Notes: generated by a model from the sequence alone, not told the origin. Positions 10,564-19,330 are shown, counted from the stretch's first letter. The stretch is DNA of 64,000 bases from Arthrobacter sp. cf158 (GCF_900106835.1 NZ_FNNR01000010.1:1-64000); one strand, 5' to 3'. Program-made: numbers and translations.

Positions 10564-10614
10564 TTGTACAGGTAATGCCCATAAGGTGGCTTCATAAGGG
10601 CGTTATCTGTACAA
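10564..10614. promoter_or_regulatory. 17-bp imperfect inverted repeat upstream of glycosyltransferase
   Basis: TTGTACAGGTAATGCCC (10564-10580) and GGGCGTTATCTGTACAA (10598-10614) are inverted copies differing at 2 of 17 positions, with a 17-base spacer. The element ends 28 bases before the ATG at 10643, with GAAGGGA ribosome-binding site in between. It could be a two-site operator (half-site TTGTACAGRTAAYGCCC) or a 5'-UTR hairpin. No known regulator can be named. Confidence 0.5.
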
Positions 10615-10642
10615 AAACTCCGAAGAAGGGAAGTGGGACGGC

Positions 10643-11875
10643 ATGCGCGTACTCATGGTGGCTCCAGGCACTCGGGGTGATGTTGCGCCCATGGCCGGGC
10701 TCGGGAGTCGCCTGCAGGGGCTGGGCTTCGAAGTGGCGATTGCTGCCAACCCCGCTTACGCCCCGTTGGTTGTGAACTCCGGATGTGAGTTCCGGCCACT
10801 GGCAGGTGACCTGACAGAGCTGATCAAGCAACCAGCCCCCGGCGCCAAGGCGTCCGGCGGCCTGCTCACCTTCTGGCGGAAGCTCGGCGAGTACATGGAG
10901 AGTGCCGCTACCGGAACGCTGGCCGCTGCCGAAGCCGGCGCTGACGTCATCCTGGCCAATTCCGTGGCCCCTTATGCGTACGACATTGCCGAGGCCTTCG
11001 GTATTCCTGCCCTGGGCGCCCACTTGCAGCCAACGGAGCCGAGCGCGGCATATCCGCCGGTCATCATGAATTCGGCCAGAAGCCTCGGTGCGTGGGGAAA
11101 CAAAATTATCGGAGAGCGCGCGGCGGCCGGACCGGCTCCCTACGATGCCCCCAGTGCGCGTCTTCGAAAAGAACTTGGTCTCGGCAAGCTGAGCCGGGCT
11201 GCCGGAGAACGCGCTCGGAGGAAGGCGGGGGCAGCAATTCTTCACGGCATCAGCCCGACGGTTCTGCCCCGGCCCGCTGACTGGCATCCCGGCCTGGTAA
11301 TGGCCGGATATTGGTGGCCCGCTGTCAGTCCAGACTGGCAACCGCCCGCGGACCTTGTGGACTTCCTTGCGGACGGTCCGGCGCCTGTCTTTGTGGGGTT
11401 CGGTAGCAGCGCCCATATTGATCCCGGCTTCATCCTGGAGGCTACGCGCCGGGCGGGAGTCCGGGCTGTTGTACAAGGTGCGAACGGTGGTGTGGGGGGC
11501 ATCCTCGGCGACGATGCGATCAGCGTCGGAGGTATTCCGCATGAGTGGCTGTTCCCGCGGGTGGCGGCGGTAGTTCACCATGCCGGAGCTGGAACGACGG
11601 CGGCCGGATTGCGGGCCGGCGTGCCAACGGTTGGCGTCCCTGTGTACACGGACCAGCCGCTTTGGGCTTCCCGGGTTGCGTCGTTGGGTGCGGGTCCTGC
11701 GCCCATCCCGTACAAGAAACTCAGTCCCGAATCATTGGGTGATGCCATCAAGGCGGCCGTCACGAGGGGGTCGTATGCTGCCCACGCGCAGCATGTGGCA
11801 GCGGGCATCGCGAGGGAGGACGGAACTGTTCCGGTGGTCGCCGCGTTGCGGAATCTCCCAACCACGGTGCAATAG
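10643..11875 (+). CDS. GT1-family glycosyltransferase (UDP-glucosyl/sterol glucosyltransferase-like)
   Basis: 410 aa GT-B glycosyltransferase. The N-terminal acceptor domain opens MRVLMVAPGTRGDVAPMAGL, the Glyco_transf_28 pattern. The C-terminal sugar-nucleotide domain carries VPVFVGFGSS, then VHHAGAGTTAAGLRAGVPTV and VYTDQPLWASRV, matching the UGT donor-binding signature (HxGxGTT, then the DQ pair). It probably glycosylates a small hydrophobic acceptor or macrolide-like compound in the cytosol, and self-protection or drug inactivation is one possibility. It stands alone behind an inverted repeat that may control it. Confidence 0.88.
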   Translation: MRVLMVAPGTRGDVAPMAGLGSRLQGLGFEVAIAANPAYAPLVVNSGCEFRPLAGDLTELIKQPAPGAKASGGLLTFWRKLGEYMESAATGTLAAAEAGADVILANSVAPYAYDIAEAFGIPALGAHLQPTEPSAAYPPVIMNSARSLGAWGNKIIGERAAAGPAPYDAPSARLRKELGLGKLSRAAGERARRKAGAAILHGISPTVLPRPADWHPGLVMAGYWWPAVSPDWQPPADLVDFLADGPAPVFVGFGSSAHIDPGFILEATRRAGVRAVVQGANGGVGGILGDDAISVGGIPHEWLFPRVAAVVHHAGAGTTAAGLRAGVPTVGVPVYTDQPLWASRVASLGAGPAPIPYKKLSPESLGDAIKAAVTRGSYAAHAQHVAAGIAREDGTVPVVAALRNLPTTVQ

Positions 11876-11993
11876 TGCGTGTTTCAAGCGGCCATAACGC
11901 TCGCTGCGCTGGCCCGCTTGGGTGCTGACCGGTGCGGGTGGTTGGGTGCGTGCGCGGTTTGGGGGCGCTGGCTCTTGGCTGGATCCGGGATAT

Positions 11994-12021
11994 GTGAAAG
12001 TACTGTTTCACTGTAAGTGAA
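11994..12021. promoter_or_regulatory. Operator-like triple half-site before the S9 peptidase
   Basis: GTGAAA (11994-11999) and TTTCAC (12006-12011) form one dyad. TTCACT (12007-12012) and AGTGAA (12016-12021) form a second, perfect 15-bp dyad with a GTA centre. The overlap gives three regularly spaced half-sites, as in dimer-of-dimers repressor sites (TetR/MarR style). It lies ~40 bases upstream of the peptidase start. No matching regulator gene is adjacent. Confidence 0.4.
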
Positions 12022-12062
12022 CCCTACTGTGATCGACGGCACATTCCGTGTTGAATCGGAGA

Positions 12063-14165
12063 ATGGACTCTGCTGACACTCACACCCAGGGCGAGCAGCC
12101 CGAAACTCCTTTTCACGACCTTGACCACTATCTCTCCATCCCACGGGTTGGTGGCCTCACCCTGAGCCCCGATGGCACACGACTGGTTACCACCGTGACC
12201 ACGCTGAACAGCAAGGGAACCGGGTTCGCTACTGCGCTGTGGGAGATCGACCCCACGGGCCAGAACCACGCACGCCGCATCACGCGCAGTTCCAAGGGCG
12301 AGGCCGGTGCCGTCTTCGCCGCCAACGGCGACCTGTACTTCACGTCGGCGCGTCCCGATCCGGACAGCCCCGACGCCGATCCCGTCAACGCGCTGTGGTT
12401 GCTCCCGGCCGACGGGGGAGAAGCCCGCGTTGTGCACTCAAGGGCCGGCGGTATCAGTGCTGTCATGGCCGCGAAGGATGCAGACGCCACCTTCATCAAC
12501 GCCGAGGTCCTGGCGGGCTCCGCGGACGAGGACAACGACGAGGAACGCCGGAAGGCCCGCAAAGACAACAAGGTTTCTGCCATCCTCCACAGCGGCTACC
12601 CGGTGCGATATTGGGATGCCGACCTTGGCCCGGCCGAGCCGCGGCTCTTCGCGGTGGAGCAGGGCGAGGAGAGGGAGCCCGGAAAGCCTTCCACGGTGGA
12701 CGCCGCGGCGCCACGCAAGCTGCGCAACCTGACGCCCGGCGTCGGCGGCTCGCTGCGCGAGGCCAAAACCGTAGTCAGCCCGGACGGCAAGACCATCTAT
12801 ACGAGTATGACCAAGGCGCTCGCGAAAGCCGACAGCCGCGAGGTGCTGGCTGCCGTCGACGTCGCCACCGGCGCCGTGAAGGTGCTTTTGGACCATGAGG
12901 GAATGAGCTACTTCCCGGGTCCCGTCAGCCCGGACAACGGCACGCTGGTAGTGGAGAGCGAGAGCGACACCACGCCCACGCAAGCTCCCCAAGTGAAGCT
13001 GCACCTACTGAACGTTGCAAGCGGCGAGATCACGGACCTGGAACGGCTGGCGCACCAGTGGGACCGCTGGGCCACTGCGCTCGCCTGGCTTCCGGACGGC
13101 AGCGCCATCCTGGCCAAAGCGGACGACGACGGCGCGTCGCCGGTTTTCCGGATTGACGTCACTGACGGTGGCGTTACGCGGGTGACGGCAGATGCCGCCG
13201 CCTACTCCGACGTCGTGCTTTCTCCCGATGGAACCACCGCCTATGCCCTGCGGAGCTCGTACGAGTTCCCCGCCGAAGCCGTGCGGATCAACCTCGCCAC
13301 CGGGGAGACTGTCCGCTTGCAGGCCCCGGCGGCGCGGCCCGAATACAAGGGTCGGCTGGAGCGGATTGAGACCGTTGCGGAAGACGGCTCGCGCGTGCCG
13401 GCCTACCTGGCGCTCCCGGAAAATGCGGCCCCTGAAAGCCCGGCGCCGCTCCTGCTCTGGATCCACGGTGGTCCGTTGGGCTCGTGGAACGCGTGGACGT
13501 GGCGGTGGAACCCCTGGCTGCTGGTTGCCAAGGGCTACGCCGTGTTGCTGCCCGATCCTGCCCTTTCCACCGGCTACGGCCAGGAATTCATCCAGCGCGG
13601 ATGGGGTGAGTGGGGCAAAAAGCCCTTCACCGACCTCATGGCCATCACGGATGCGGCGGTGGAGCGTCCGGACATTGATGAATCCCGGACGGCAGCCATG
13701 GGTGGCTCCTTTGGCGGCTACATGGCCAACTGGGTGGCTGGCCAGACTGACCGCTTCAAGGCAATCGTGACCCACGCCAGCCTGTGGGCGCTTGATCAGT
13801 TTGGTCCCACCACCGACGCGGCCCAGTATTGGCTGAAGGAAATGACGGTGGAGATGGCCATGGCGAACTCGCCGCACCTGAACGTGGGCAACATCAAGAC
13901 ACCCATGCTGGTGATCCACGGCGATAAGGACTATCGCGTGCCCATCGGCGAGGGCCTGCGCCTCTGGTACGAACTCCTGTCCTCCTCGCAGCTGCCCGCA
14001 GATGAGAACGGCCAGAGCCCGCACCGCTTCCTCTACTTCCCGGACGAGAACCACTGGATCCTGCAACCGCAGCACGCGAAGGTTTGGTACGGCGTGGTTG
14101 AGCACTTCCTGGCCAAGCAGGTGCTGGGCGAGGAACTTCCGGTACCGGAGGAACTGGGGCTGTAA
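12063..14165 (+). CDS. S9-family prolyl oligopeptidase-like serine peptidase
   Basis: 700 aa. Residues ~25-430 carry repeated beta-propeller blades (LSPDGTRLV, VSPDGKTIY, LPDGSAIL, LSPDGTTAY). The C-terminal alpha/beta-hydrolase peptidase domain has the nucleophile GGSFGGYMANW, the Asp in VIHGDKDYRVP and the His in FPDENHWI. This matches acylaminoacyl peptidase / dipeptidyl peptidase relatives that cleave short peptides. No signal peptide, so cytosolic. The start is uncertain: a GTG at 12048 in frame is possible, but ATG 12063 follows GGAGA closely. A pair of dyads upstream suggests regulated expression. Confidence 0.93.
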   Translation: MDSADTHTQGEQPETPFHDLDHYLSIPRVGGLTLSPDGTRLVTTVTTLNSKGTGFATALWEIDPTGQNHARRITRSSKGEAGAVFAANGDLYFTSARPDPDSPDADPVNALWLLPADGGEARVVHSRAGGISAVMAAKDADATFINAEVLAGSADEDNDEERRKARKDNKVSAILHSGYPVRYWDADLGPAEPRLFAVEQGEEREPGKPSTVDAAAPRKLRNLTPGVGGSLREAKTVVSPDGKTIYTSMTKALAKADSREVLAAVDVATGAVKVLLDHEGMSYFPGPVSPDNGTLVVESESDTTPTQAPQVKLHLLNVASGEITDLERLAHQWDRWATALAWLPDGSAILAKADDDGASPVFRIDVTDGGVTRVTADAAAYSDVVLSPDGTTAYALRSSYEFPAEAVRINLATGETVRLQAPAARPEYKGRLERIETVAEDGSRVPAYLALPENAAPESPAPLLLWIHGGPLGSWNAWTWRWNPWLLVAKGYAVLLPDPALSTGYGQEFIQRGWGEWGKKPFTDLMAITDAAVERPDIDESRTAAMGGSFGGYMANWVAGQTDRFKAIVTHASLWALDQFGPTTDAAQYWLKEMTVEMAMANSPHLNVGNIKTPMLVIHGDKDYRVPIGEGLRLWYELLSSSQLPADENGQSPHRFLYFPDENHWILQPQHAKVWYGVVEHFLAKQVLGEELPVPEELGL

Positions 14166-14217
14166 CACCGCGGGGGCGGAGGCTGGGGAGAAGATGCTTC
14201 CTCGTTAGGATGGGGGA

Positions 14218-14727
14218 GTGAATCCGACCTTCAGCCTCCGCCCTGCCCGCACCAGCGATGTGGCGGCCATCAAGAGGCTTGTGGCTCCCTTGGCCGAGGA
14301 GCGGATCCTCATGGCCAAGGAGACTGTGGCTTATTACGAAAGCCTGCAGGAATTCCGGATCGCCGAATCCGAGGATGGCGAGGTGATCGGCTGCGGTGCC
14401 TTGCACGTCATGTGGGAAGACCTGGCCGAAATACGCACGCTCGCTGCAGCCGACTCCTGGCGAGGGCGCGGCGTGGGACATGTCCTGGTGGAGAACCTGC
14501 TGGAAGAAGCACGTGCCCTCGGGGTCAGCCGCGTCTTCTGCCTGACGTTCGAGGTGGACTTCTTCAAGCGACATGGCTTCGAAGTGATGGCGGACCAATC
14601 CGCCGTAGACCCGCAGGTGTATTCCGAACTGCTGCGCTCGCACGATGAGGGCGTGGCGGAGTTCCTGGATCTTGCCCGCGTGAAGCCAAACACCTTGGGT
14701 AACACCCGCATGATCAAGCAGCTCTAA
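14218..14727 (+). CDS. argA: Amino-acid N-acetyltransferase (standalone N-acetylglutamate synthase)
   Basis: 169 aa GNAT protein. It closely resembles the short actinobacterial ArgA (Mycobacterium Rv2747 type): IGCGALHVMWEDLAEIRTLA, the acetyl-CoA loop SWRGRGVGHVLVENLL, CLTFEVDFFKRHGFE and the C-terminal VAEFLDLARVKPNTLGNTRM. It acetylates glutamate at the first step of arginine synthesis and lacks the kinase-like domain of E. coli ArgA. The start is GTG 14218 after GGGGGA. It follows the peptidase gene on the same strand but is functionally separate. Confidence 0.88.
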   Translation: MNPTFSLRPARTSDVAAIKRLVAPLAEERILMAKETVAYYESLQEFRIAESEDGEVIGCGALHVMWEDLAEIRTLAAADSWRGRGVGHVLVENLLEEARALGVSRVFCLTFEVDFFKRHGFEVMADQSAVDPQVYSELLRSHDEGVAEFLDLARVKPNTLGNTRMIKQL

Positions 14728-14814
14728 GGCTGCCCAGGAACACCCTCTCACTGCATGCCTTGGCGTGTTGTTCAACCCTGCCCGATTATGGGTGATTTAA
14801 TACCCCTTCTCTTA

Positions 14815-14831
14815 TATCCAGTTGATGGATA
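14815..14831. promoter_or_regulatory. Perfect dyad upstream of FAD oxidoreductase gene
   Basis: TATCCA-GTTGA-TGGATA is a 17-bp perfect inverted repeat inside an AT-rich stretch (14795-14832) that otherwise looks like a promoter. It sits 58 bases before the ATG at 14889, an operator-like position. The cognate regulator is not evident in the window. Confidence 0.45.
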
Positions 14832-14888
14832 AACTGGTGGAGGCTTGCTGGGGAAGCTTCCACCACATCGGTCAATTGAGAGAAGATC

Positions 14889-16337
14889 ATGCAGTCCCAC
14901 GCGTCCTTTTCAAATGTTTCAGAACTCCAACTCAGCGTGCGCGGTCCAGTGTTCACGCCTGCCGATCCCGGCTTCGCCGCCGAAGTAGCGGCCTTCAATT
15001 TGTCCACGCAACACCAGCCGGATCTTGCCTTCGGCGCCCTCGACGCAGAGGACGTCTCAGCGGCGGTTCGCTGGGCAGCGGAACGTGGAATGCCCGTTTC
15101 CGTCCAATCCACCGGCCACGGTGCCACCAACGCCATTGAAGGTGGGCTGCTGATCAGCACCCGCCGCATGCTGGAGCTCAGTATTGATCCATTGGAGAAG
15201 ACAGCCCGGGTTGGCGCGGGGGTCCGCTGGAAGGCTGTGGTGGATCTCGCCGCGACCTTCGGTTTGATGGGGCTGTGCGGTTCCACTACTGACGTAGGCG
15301 TGGTGGGCTACACCCTGGGCGGTGGCTTGCCGATCCTTGGCCGCAAGTATGGCTTCGCCTCGGACCACGTCATCGCCTTCGAGCTGGTCACGGCAGATGG
15401 CACCCACCGTAGGGTGACCAAGGATGAGAACCCGGAGCTTTTCTACCTCTTGCGCGGCGGCAAGGGCAATCTTGGCATCGTCACCGCCATGGAATTCCAC
15501 CTCTTCCCGGCGGCCGATCTTTATGCGGGTGGCGTTTACTTCGACGGCGGGTATGCCCCTGAAGTACTGGGGGCGTTCAGGGAATGGGTGCCATCGCTGC
15601 CCGTAGAGGCGTCGGCATCCATGGCCTTCCTCCGTCTTCCGGACATGGAGATGATTCCGGAACCCTTGCGCGGAAAATTCGTCATCCATCTCCGCTACGC
15701 CTTCCAAGGAGACCTGGCAACCGCGGCGGAGTTACTTGAGCCCATGCGCCACTGCGCTCCGTTCATGATGGATGCCACGGGACCCTTGGACGCCACCCAA
15801 TTCGACACGATCCACCAGGATCCGGATCAGCCGGTGCCGGTGCGGGAGCACGGCTTCCTGCTGGATCGGCTGGACGACCAAGCCGCAGACACCTTGCTGC
15901 GGCACTTTGGTCCCGGTGTGGAAAGTCCTGTTTTGCTGGCAGAGATCCGTCTTCTGGGTGGGGCGCTGGCCAAGAGTTCAGAGGGCGAGGACATTGTGGG
16001 TGGGCGCGATGCTGCGTTCAGTTTCTTCATGGGTGCGATCGCTGTTCCCCCGGTGCTCGATGTGCTGCCGGCAGTCTTCAACGCTGTCCATGAAGATCTT
16101 CGTCCCGCTGCGAATGCCGGCACGTTCGTCAACCTGCACGGCCACTTTGTGGATGCCGAAGACCGGGAACGGCCTTGGCTGCCCAGCGCACGTGAGCGTC
16201 TCCGGAAGGCGAAAGCGGAGCTGGATCCGAAGAACATGTTCAGCTTTGGCCACGTAGTGGGGCTCCCGGTGATTGACCAGACCGTGCTGCTTGAAGACGT
16301 TGTGACCGCCGGCGGCGACGCCGTCCTGAACAGTTAA
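14889..16337 (+). CDS. FAD-binding oxidoreductase (berberine-bridge/VAO family)
   Basis: 482 aa. The FAD_binding_4 domain (residues ~40-210) shows VQSTGHGATNAIEGGLLIST, in which the His could carry FAD covalently, and YTLGGGLPILGRKYGFASDHV. The C-terminal berberine-bridge segment is near VNLHGHFVDAEDRERPWLP and LDPKNMFSFGH. Such enzymes oxidise sugars, alcohols or plant-type metabolites using O2. No signal peptide. The start is ATG 14889 after GAGAGAAG. An inverted repeat upstream suggests substrate-controlled expression. The substrate is unknown. Confidence 0.88.
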   Translation: MQSHASFSNVSELQLSVRGPVFTPADPGFAAEVAAFNLSTQHQPDLAFGALDAEDVSAAVRWAAERGMPVSVQSTGHGATNAIEGGLLISTRRMLELSIDPLEKTARVGAGVRWKAVVDLAATFGLMGLCGSTTDVGVVGYTLGGGLPILGRKYGFASDHVIAFELVTADGTHRRVTKDENPELFYLLRGGKGNLGIVTAMEFHLFPAADLYAGGVYFDGGYAPEVLGAFREWVPSLPVEASASMAFLRLPDMEMIPEPLRGKFVIHLRYAFQGDLATAAELLEPMRHCAPFMMDATGPLDATQFDTIHQDPDQPVPVREHGFLLDRLDDQAADTLLRHFGPGVESPVLLAEIRLLGGALAKSSEGEDIVGGRDAAFSFFMGAIAVPPVLDVLPAVFNAVHEDLRPAANAGTFVNLHGHFVDAEDRERPWLPSARERLRKAKAELDPKNMFSFGHVVGLPVIDQTVLLEDVVTAGGDAVLNS

Positions 16338-16349
16338 GCGGTGCGGACC

Positions 16350-16538
16350 ATGAACAGTCGCGTCACGTTTCCCGACTTCTCCGCTTTTCAGATCGACATT
16401 CCGCACGGATCGTGGCCCCATGAAGCCTCGTGGACGGGTGACCGCCACTCTGATCCGGATCTCTATTCAGCCTTCTGGCCCGAATACCGGGCCAGGGACG
16501 AGGCTGAGGCGGTGACGCCGCCTCCTGCCGGTGACTAG
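16350..16538 (+). CDS. Small hypothetical protein (62 aa)
   Basis: Starts 12 bases after the oxidoreductase stop (ATG 16350; an in-frame GTG at 16341 is an alternative). It is rich in aromatic and acidic residues (GSWPHEASWTGDRHSDPDLY), has no membrane segment, and ends in a Pro-rich tail. No ribosome-binding site is obvious. A perfect terminator hairpin follows 23 bases after its stop, consistent with a last gene in the transcript. Possibly real but unproven. Confidence 0.4.
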   Translation: MNSRVTFPDFSAFQIDIPHGSWPHEASWTGDRHSDPDLYSAFWPEYRARDEAEAVTPPPAGD

Positions 16539-16560
16539 TGCTTTTCGAAAGAACGAGCAG

Positions 16561-16601
16561 GTGGAAGGGGCAGCCACTATGGGCTGCCCCTTCCACCCTT
16601 T
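16561..16601 (+). terminator. Terminator hairpin before dhaK
   Basis: A perfect 15-bp stem, GTGGAAGGGGCAGCC (16561-16575) with GGCTGCCCCTTCCAC (16582-16596) and a 6-base loop, is followed by CCTTT. It separates the oxidoreductase transcript from the dha operon. Confidence 0.75.
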
Positions 16602-16692
16602 AAGTACCTTCGTGCCACCACAAGGCCTACCCTGTCCCGGCCCGCCGGTAGTAGGGTCAGAGCACCAGCCACAGCACGCCCAGGAGCATCCA

Positions 16693-17694
16693 ATGAAAAA
16701 GCTCATCAATGATCCACGCGCCGTGGTGGACGAGTCCGTTGAAGGTTTCGGCATGGCACATGCCGACATCGTGGACGTCCATCCGGAGCCCAAATTCGTC
16801 GTCCGGAAAGGTGCGCCGGTAGCGGGCAAAGTTGCCTTGGTATCCGGTGGTGGAAGTGGCCACGAGCCACTGCATGCAGGTTTTGTCGGGCTCGGAATGC
16901 TCGACGCCGCCGTCCCCGGCGCAGTCTTCACCTCGCCCACGCCCGACCAGATCATCCCGGCGACCGTCGCGGTGGACTCAGGTGCCGGCGTCGTACATAT
17001 CGTCAAGAACTACACCGGCGACGTCCTGAACTTCGAGACCGCGGCCGAGATGGCGCAGGCCGAAGGCGTGCATGTGCGTTCGGTGCTGGTGAATGACGAC
17101 GTCGCGGTGGAGGATTCGCTGTACACGGCCGGTCGCCGTGGTGTGGGTGGGACTGTCATGGTTGAGAAGATCGCGGGTGCCTCCGCCCAGCGAGGCGACG
17201 ATCTTGACACGGTCACCGCCATTGCCGAGCGCGTAGTGGCCAACGTGCGGACCATGGGTGTCGCCCTGTCCGGATGCACGGTACCGCATGCCGGTACGCC
17301 CAGCTTCGAGCTGGCGGACGACGAGATCGAGATTGGCATTGGCATCCATGGTGAGCCTGGCCGGCACAGGATCGCCATGGAGAGTGCCGACGCCATTACG
17401 GACCGGCTACTGGAGCCCGTCCTCGAGGACCTCGCCGTGGCGTCCGGAGACAAAGTGCTGCTGTTCGTCAACGGTATGGGCGGCACGCCCCAAAGTGAGT
17501 TGTACATCGTCTACAGGCGTGCGGCGCAGGTGCTGGCCGAGCGCGGGGTCACTGTGGAACGGTCCCTGGTGGGCAATTACGTCACGTCCCTGGAAATGCA
17601 GGGTTGCTCCGTGTCCGTGCTGCGCCTGGATGACGAGCTGACGCGGCTCTGGGATGCGCCCGTCCACACCGCCGCGCTGCGGTGGGGTGCCTGA
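16693..17694 (+). CDS. dhaK: Dihydroxyacetone kinase subunit DhaK
   Basis: 333 aa, full length. DhaK binds dihydroxyacetone covalently through a hemiaminal to His; the expected His lies in SGCTVPHAGTPSF. Glycine-rich VSGGGSGHEPLHAGFVG and VKNYTGDVLNFE are family signatures. The ATG at 16693 has AGGAG 6 bases upstream, although the frame stays open further upstream through the terminator hairpin. First gene of dhaKLM; DhaL follows after 2 bases. With DhaL and DhaM it phosphorylates dihydroxyacetone using phosphoenolpyruvate through the PTS. Confidence 0.96.
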   Translation: MKKLINDPRAVVDESVEGFGMAHADIVDVHPEPKFVVRKGAPVAGKVALVSGGGSGHEPLHAGFVGLGMLDAAVPGAVFTSPTPDQIIPATVAVDSGAGVVHIVKNYTGDVLNFETAAEMAQAEGVHVRSVLVNDDVAVEDSLYTAGRRGVGGTVMVEKIAGASAQRGDDLDTVTAIAERVVANVRTMGVALSGCTVPHAGTPSFELADDEIEIGIGIHGEPGRHRIAMESADAITDRLLEPVLEDLAVASGDKVLLFVNGMGGTPQSELYIVYRRAAQVLAERGVTVERSLVGNYVTSLEMQGCSVSVLRLDDELTRLWDAPVHTAALRWGA

Positions 17695-17696
17695 GC

Positions 17697-18359
17697 ATGG
17701 CGTTGGACGTTAACTGGGCCTTGGACTGGTTGAAGCTCTCCGCCCAAGCCATGGCGGAACACCGCGTGGAGCTGATTGAACTGGACCGGGCAATCGGCGA
17801 CTCGGACCACGGCGAAAACATGGATCGAGGTTTTCAAGCTGTGCTCCAGAAGCTCGACGAGACGCCGCCGGAGAGCCCGGGTGCGGCGCTCAAGGCTACC
17901 GCGATGGCACTCATGTCCAAGGTGGGCGGCGCCGCCGGGCCGTTGTATGGCACCGCGTATCTCCGGGCCGCCACCTCGTTGGGGGATGCCGCCACCGTGG
18001 ACTCCGAGGCCTTGGCAGCAGCGCTGGAGGCCGCCCGTGATGGTGTAGTGGCCAGGGGCAAGGCCGAACTAGGCGACAAGACCATGATTGACGCGTGGAC
18101 GCCGGCCGTGGAGGCAGCCCGGAAGGCGGCGTCGGATGGTGCAGATCCGGTAGGCGTCCTGGAGGCAGCTGCAGAAGCGGCGGAGACCGGGGCCGCGGCC
18201 ACCGATCCGCTGATTGCACGCAAAGGCAGGGCCAGCTACTTGGGGGAGCGCAGTGCAGGTCATCGCGACCCCGGCGCCGCCTCCACCGCGCTGCTCCTTC
18301 GAGCCGCCGCGGCCGCGGCGGCCGGCTCTGCCGGTGATGCGGGAACCGACGCCGTATGA
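17697..18359 (+). CDS. dhaL: Dihydroxyacetone kinase ADP-binding subunit DhaL
   Basis: 220 aa. DhaL carries a tightly bound ADP that is rephosphorylated by DhaM and passes phosphate to DhaK-bound dihydroxyacetone. Metal-binding Asp residues are in IGDSDHGENMDRGF. GGAAGPLYGTAYL and the C-terminal KGRASYLGERSAGHRDPGA motif are also present. ATG 17697 lies 2 bases after the dhaK stop. An Ala-rich C-terminal extension ends in the ATGA overlap with dhaM. Confidence 0.95.
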   Translation: MALDVNWALDWLKLSAQAMAEHRVELIELDRAIGDSDHGENMDRGFQAVLQKLDETPPESPGAALKATAMALMSKVGGAAGPLYGTAYLRAATSLGDAATVDSEALAAALEAARDGVVARGKAELGDKTMIDAWTPAVEAARKAASDGADPVGVLEAAAEAAETGAAATDPLIARKGRASYLGERSAGHRDPGAASTALLLRAAAAAAAGSAGDAGTDAV

Positions 18360-19066
18360 CCGTTGGGATTGTGGTGGTCTCTCACAGCAGCAAGATCGCC
18401 GAGGGTGCCGTGGAACTCGCCGCCCAAATGGCACCCGACGTGGACCTCGTCGCCGCCGGAGGTACGGACGACGACAGGATCGGAACCAGCCTGGAGAAGG
18501 TGCTGGCCGCCGTCGAGCAGTCCCTGGTTGATTCGGGAGGCGACGGCGTGGTGGTGCTGACTGATCTGGGGTCCGCTGTCATGACAGCTGAATCCGCCAT
18601 GGAGTTCGCCAGTGACCCCGATGCCGTACTTCTTGCCGATGCACCCCTGGTTGAGGGGCTGGTTGCCGCCGCGGTGGCTGCCCAGGGCGGCGCCGGCGTG
18701 GACGATGTGCGGCAGGCGGCTGAGGCCGTGGGCTTCCGGGCCGCTACGCTGGCAGGTTCACCGGCCGCCGGACAAGCTGCGGCACCTGGCGCAGGAGCGC
18801 CGGAGGCAAGCGGCGAGTTCGAGCTCATCAACCCCCTCGGCATGCACGCGCGCCCGGCCGCGAAGATCGCGGGCGGGCTATCCGGGCTGGACGCCGAGGT
18901 GACTGTAAACGGCGTCGACGGCATGTCCATTATGGCGCTGATGGCGCTCGCCGCCGGCAAGGGCTCCATTCTCAGGGTGGAGGCGGGCGGCAAGGACGCA
19001 GTGAAGGCCGTTGAGTACGTGAAGCGCTTGGTGGAGGACGGATTTGGCGAGCTCCAGGCAAGCTGA
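18356..19066 (+). CDS. dhaM: PTS-dependent dihydroxyacetone kinase phosphotransferase subunit DhaM
   Basis: 236 aa fusion of an EIIA-Man-like domain (residues ~1-130) and an HPr domain (~155-236), joined by an Ala/Gly-rich linker. The EIIA His is in VVVSHSSKIAEGA, and the HPr His is in NPLGMHARPAAKIAGG. Unlike E. coli DhaM it has no enzyme-I-like third domain, so it must take phosphate from general PTS enzyme I. The start codon overlaps the dhaL stop (ATGA). The two phosphoryl-carrier domains show that this kinase is PEP-driven, not ATP-driven. Confidence 0.94.
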   Translation: MTVGIVVVSHSSKIAEGAVELAAQMAPDVDLVAAGGTDDDRIGTSLEKVLAAVEQSLVDSGGDGVVVLTDLGSAVMTAESAMEFASDPDAVLLADAPLVEGLVAAAVAAQGGAGVDDVRQAAEAVGFRAATLAGSPAAGQAAAPGAGAPEASGEFELINPLGMHARPAAKIAGGLSGLDAEVTVNGVDGMSIMALMALAAGKGSILRVEAGGKDAVKAVEYVKRLVEDGFGELQAS

Positions 19067-19146
19067 TTTGCCGTTAAATATTGCTAAGTATGCTGATTAG
19101 TGATGTTGTAGAGGTACAAGGTTCCTACGACGAAAGAGGTGCGACC

Positions 19147-19323
19147 ATGGGTGCAGACGACAAGTTGGAGAATGCCGGCGAGAAGCTTGGCGGCAAGGCC
19201 AAGGAAGCTGCAGGCAAGTTGACTGACGACAAGGGCCTCGAAGCTGAAGGCAAAGGCGACCAGGTGAAAGCAGACCTCAAGGGCGCCGGCGAGAAGGTGA
19301 AGGACGCCTTCAAGAAGGACTAG
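19147..19323 (+). CDS. CsbD-family stress protein
   Basis: 58 aa, very hydrophilic, Lys/Ala/Gly/Glu-rich, with the CsbD repeats NAGEKLGGKAKEAAGKLTDD and GKGDQVKADLKGAGEKVKDA. CsbD-like proteins are general-stress induced in Bacillus; the molecular role is unknown. ATG 19147 follows AGAGG. The 80 bases after dhaM are AT-rich and probably hold its own promoter. A strong terminator follows. Confidence 0.9.
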   Translation: MGADDKLENAGEKLGGKAKEAAGKLTDDKGLEAEGKGDQVKADLKGAGEKVKDAFKKD

Positions 19324-19330
19324 GGATGTG

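Noticed and set aside
13005..14775. Long minus-strand open frames antisense to the S9 peptidase and argA
   Set aside because: Composition artefacts; both plus-strand genes have clear catalytic motifs.
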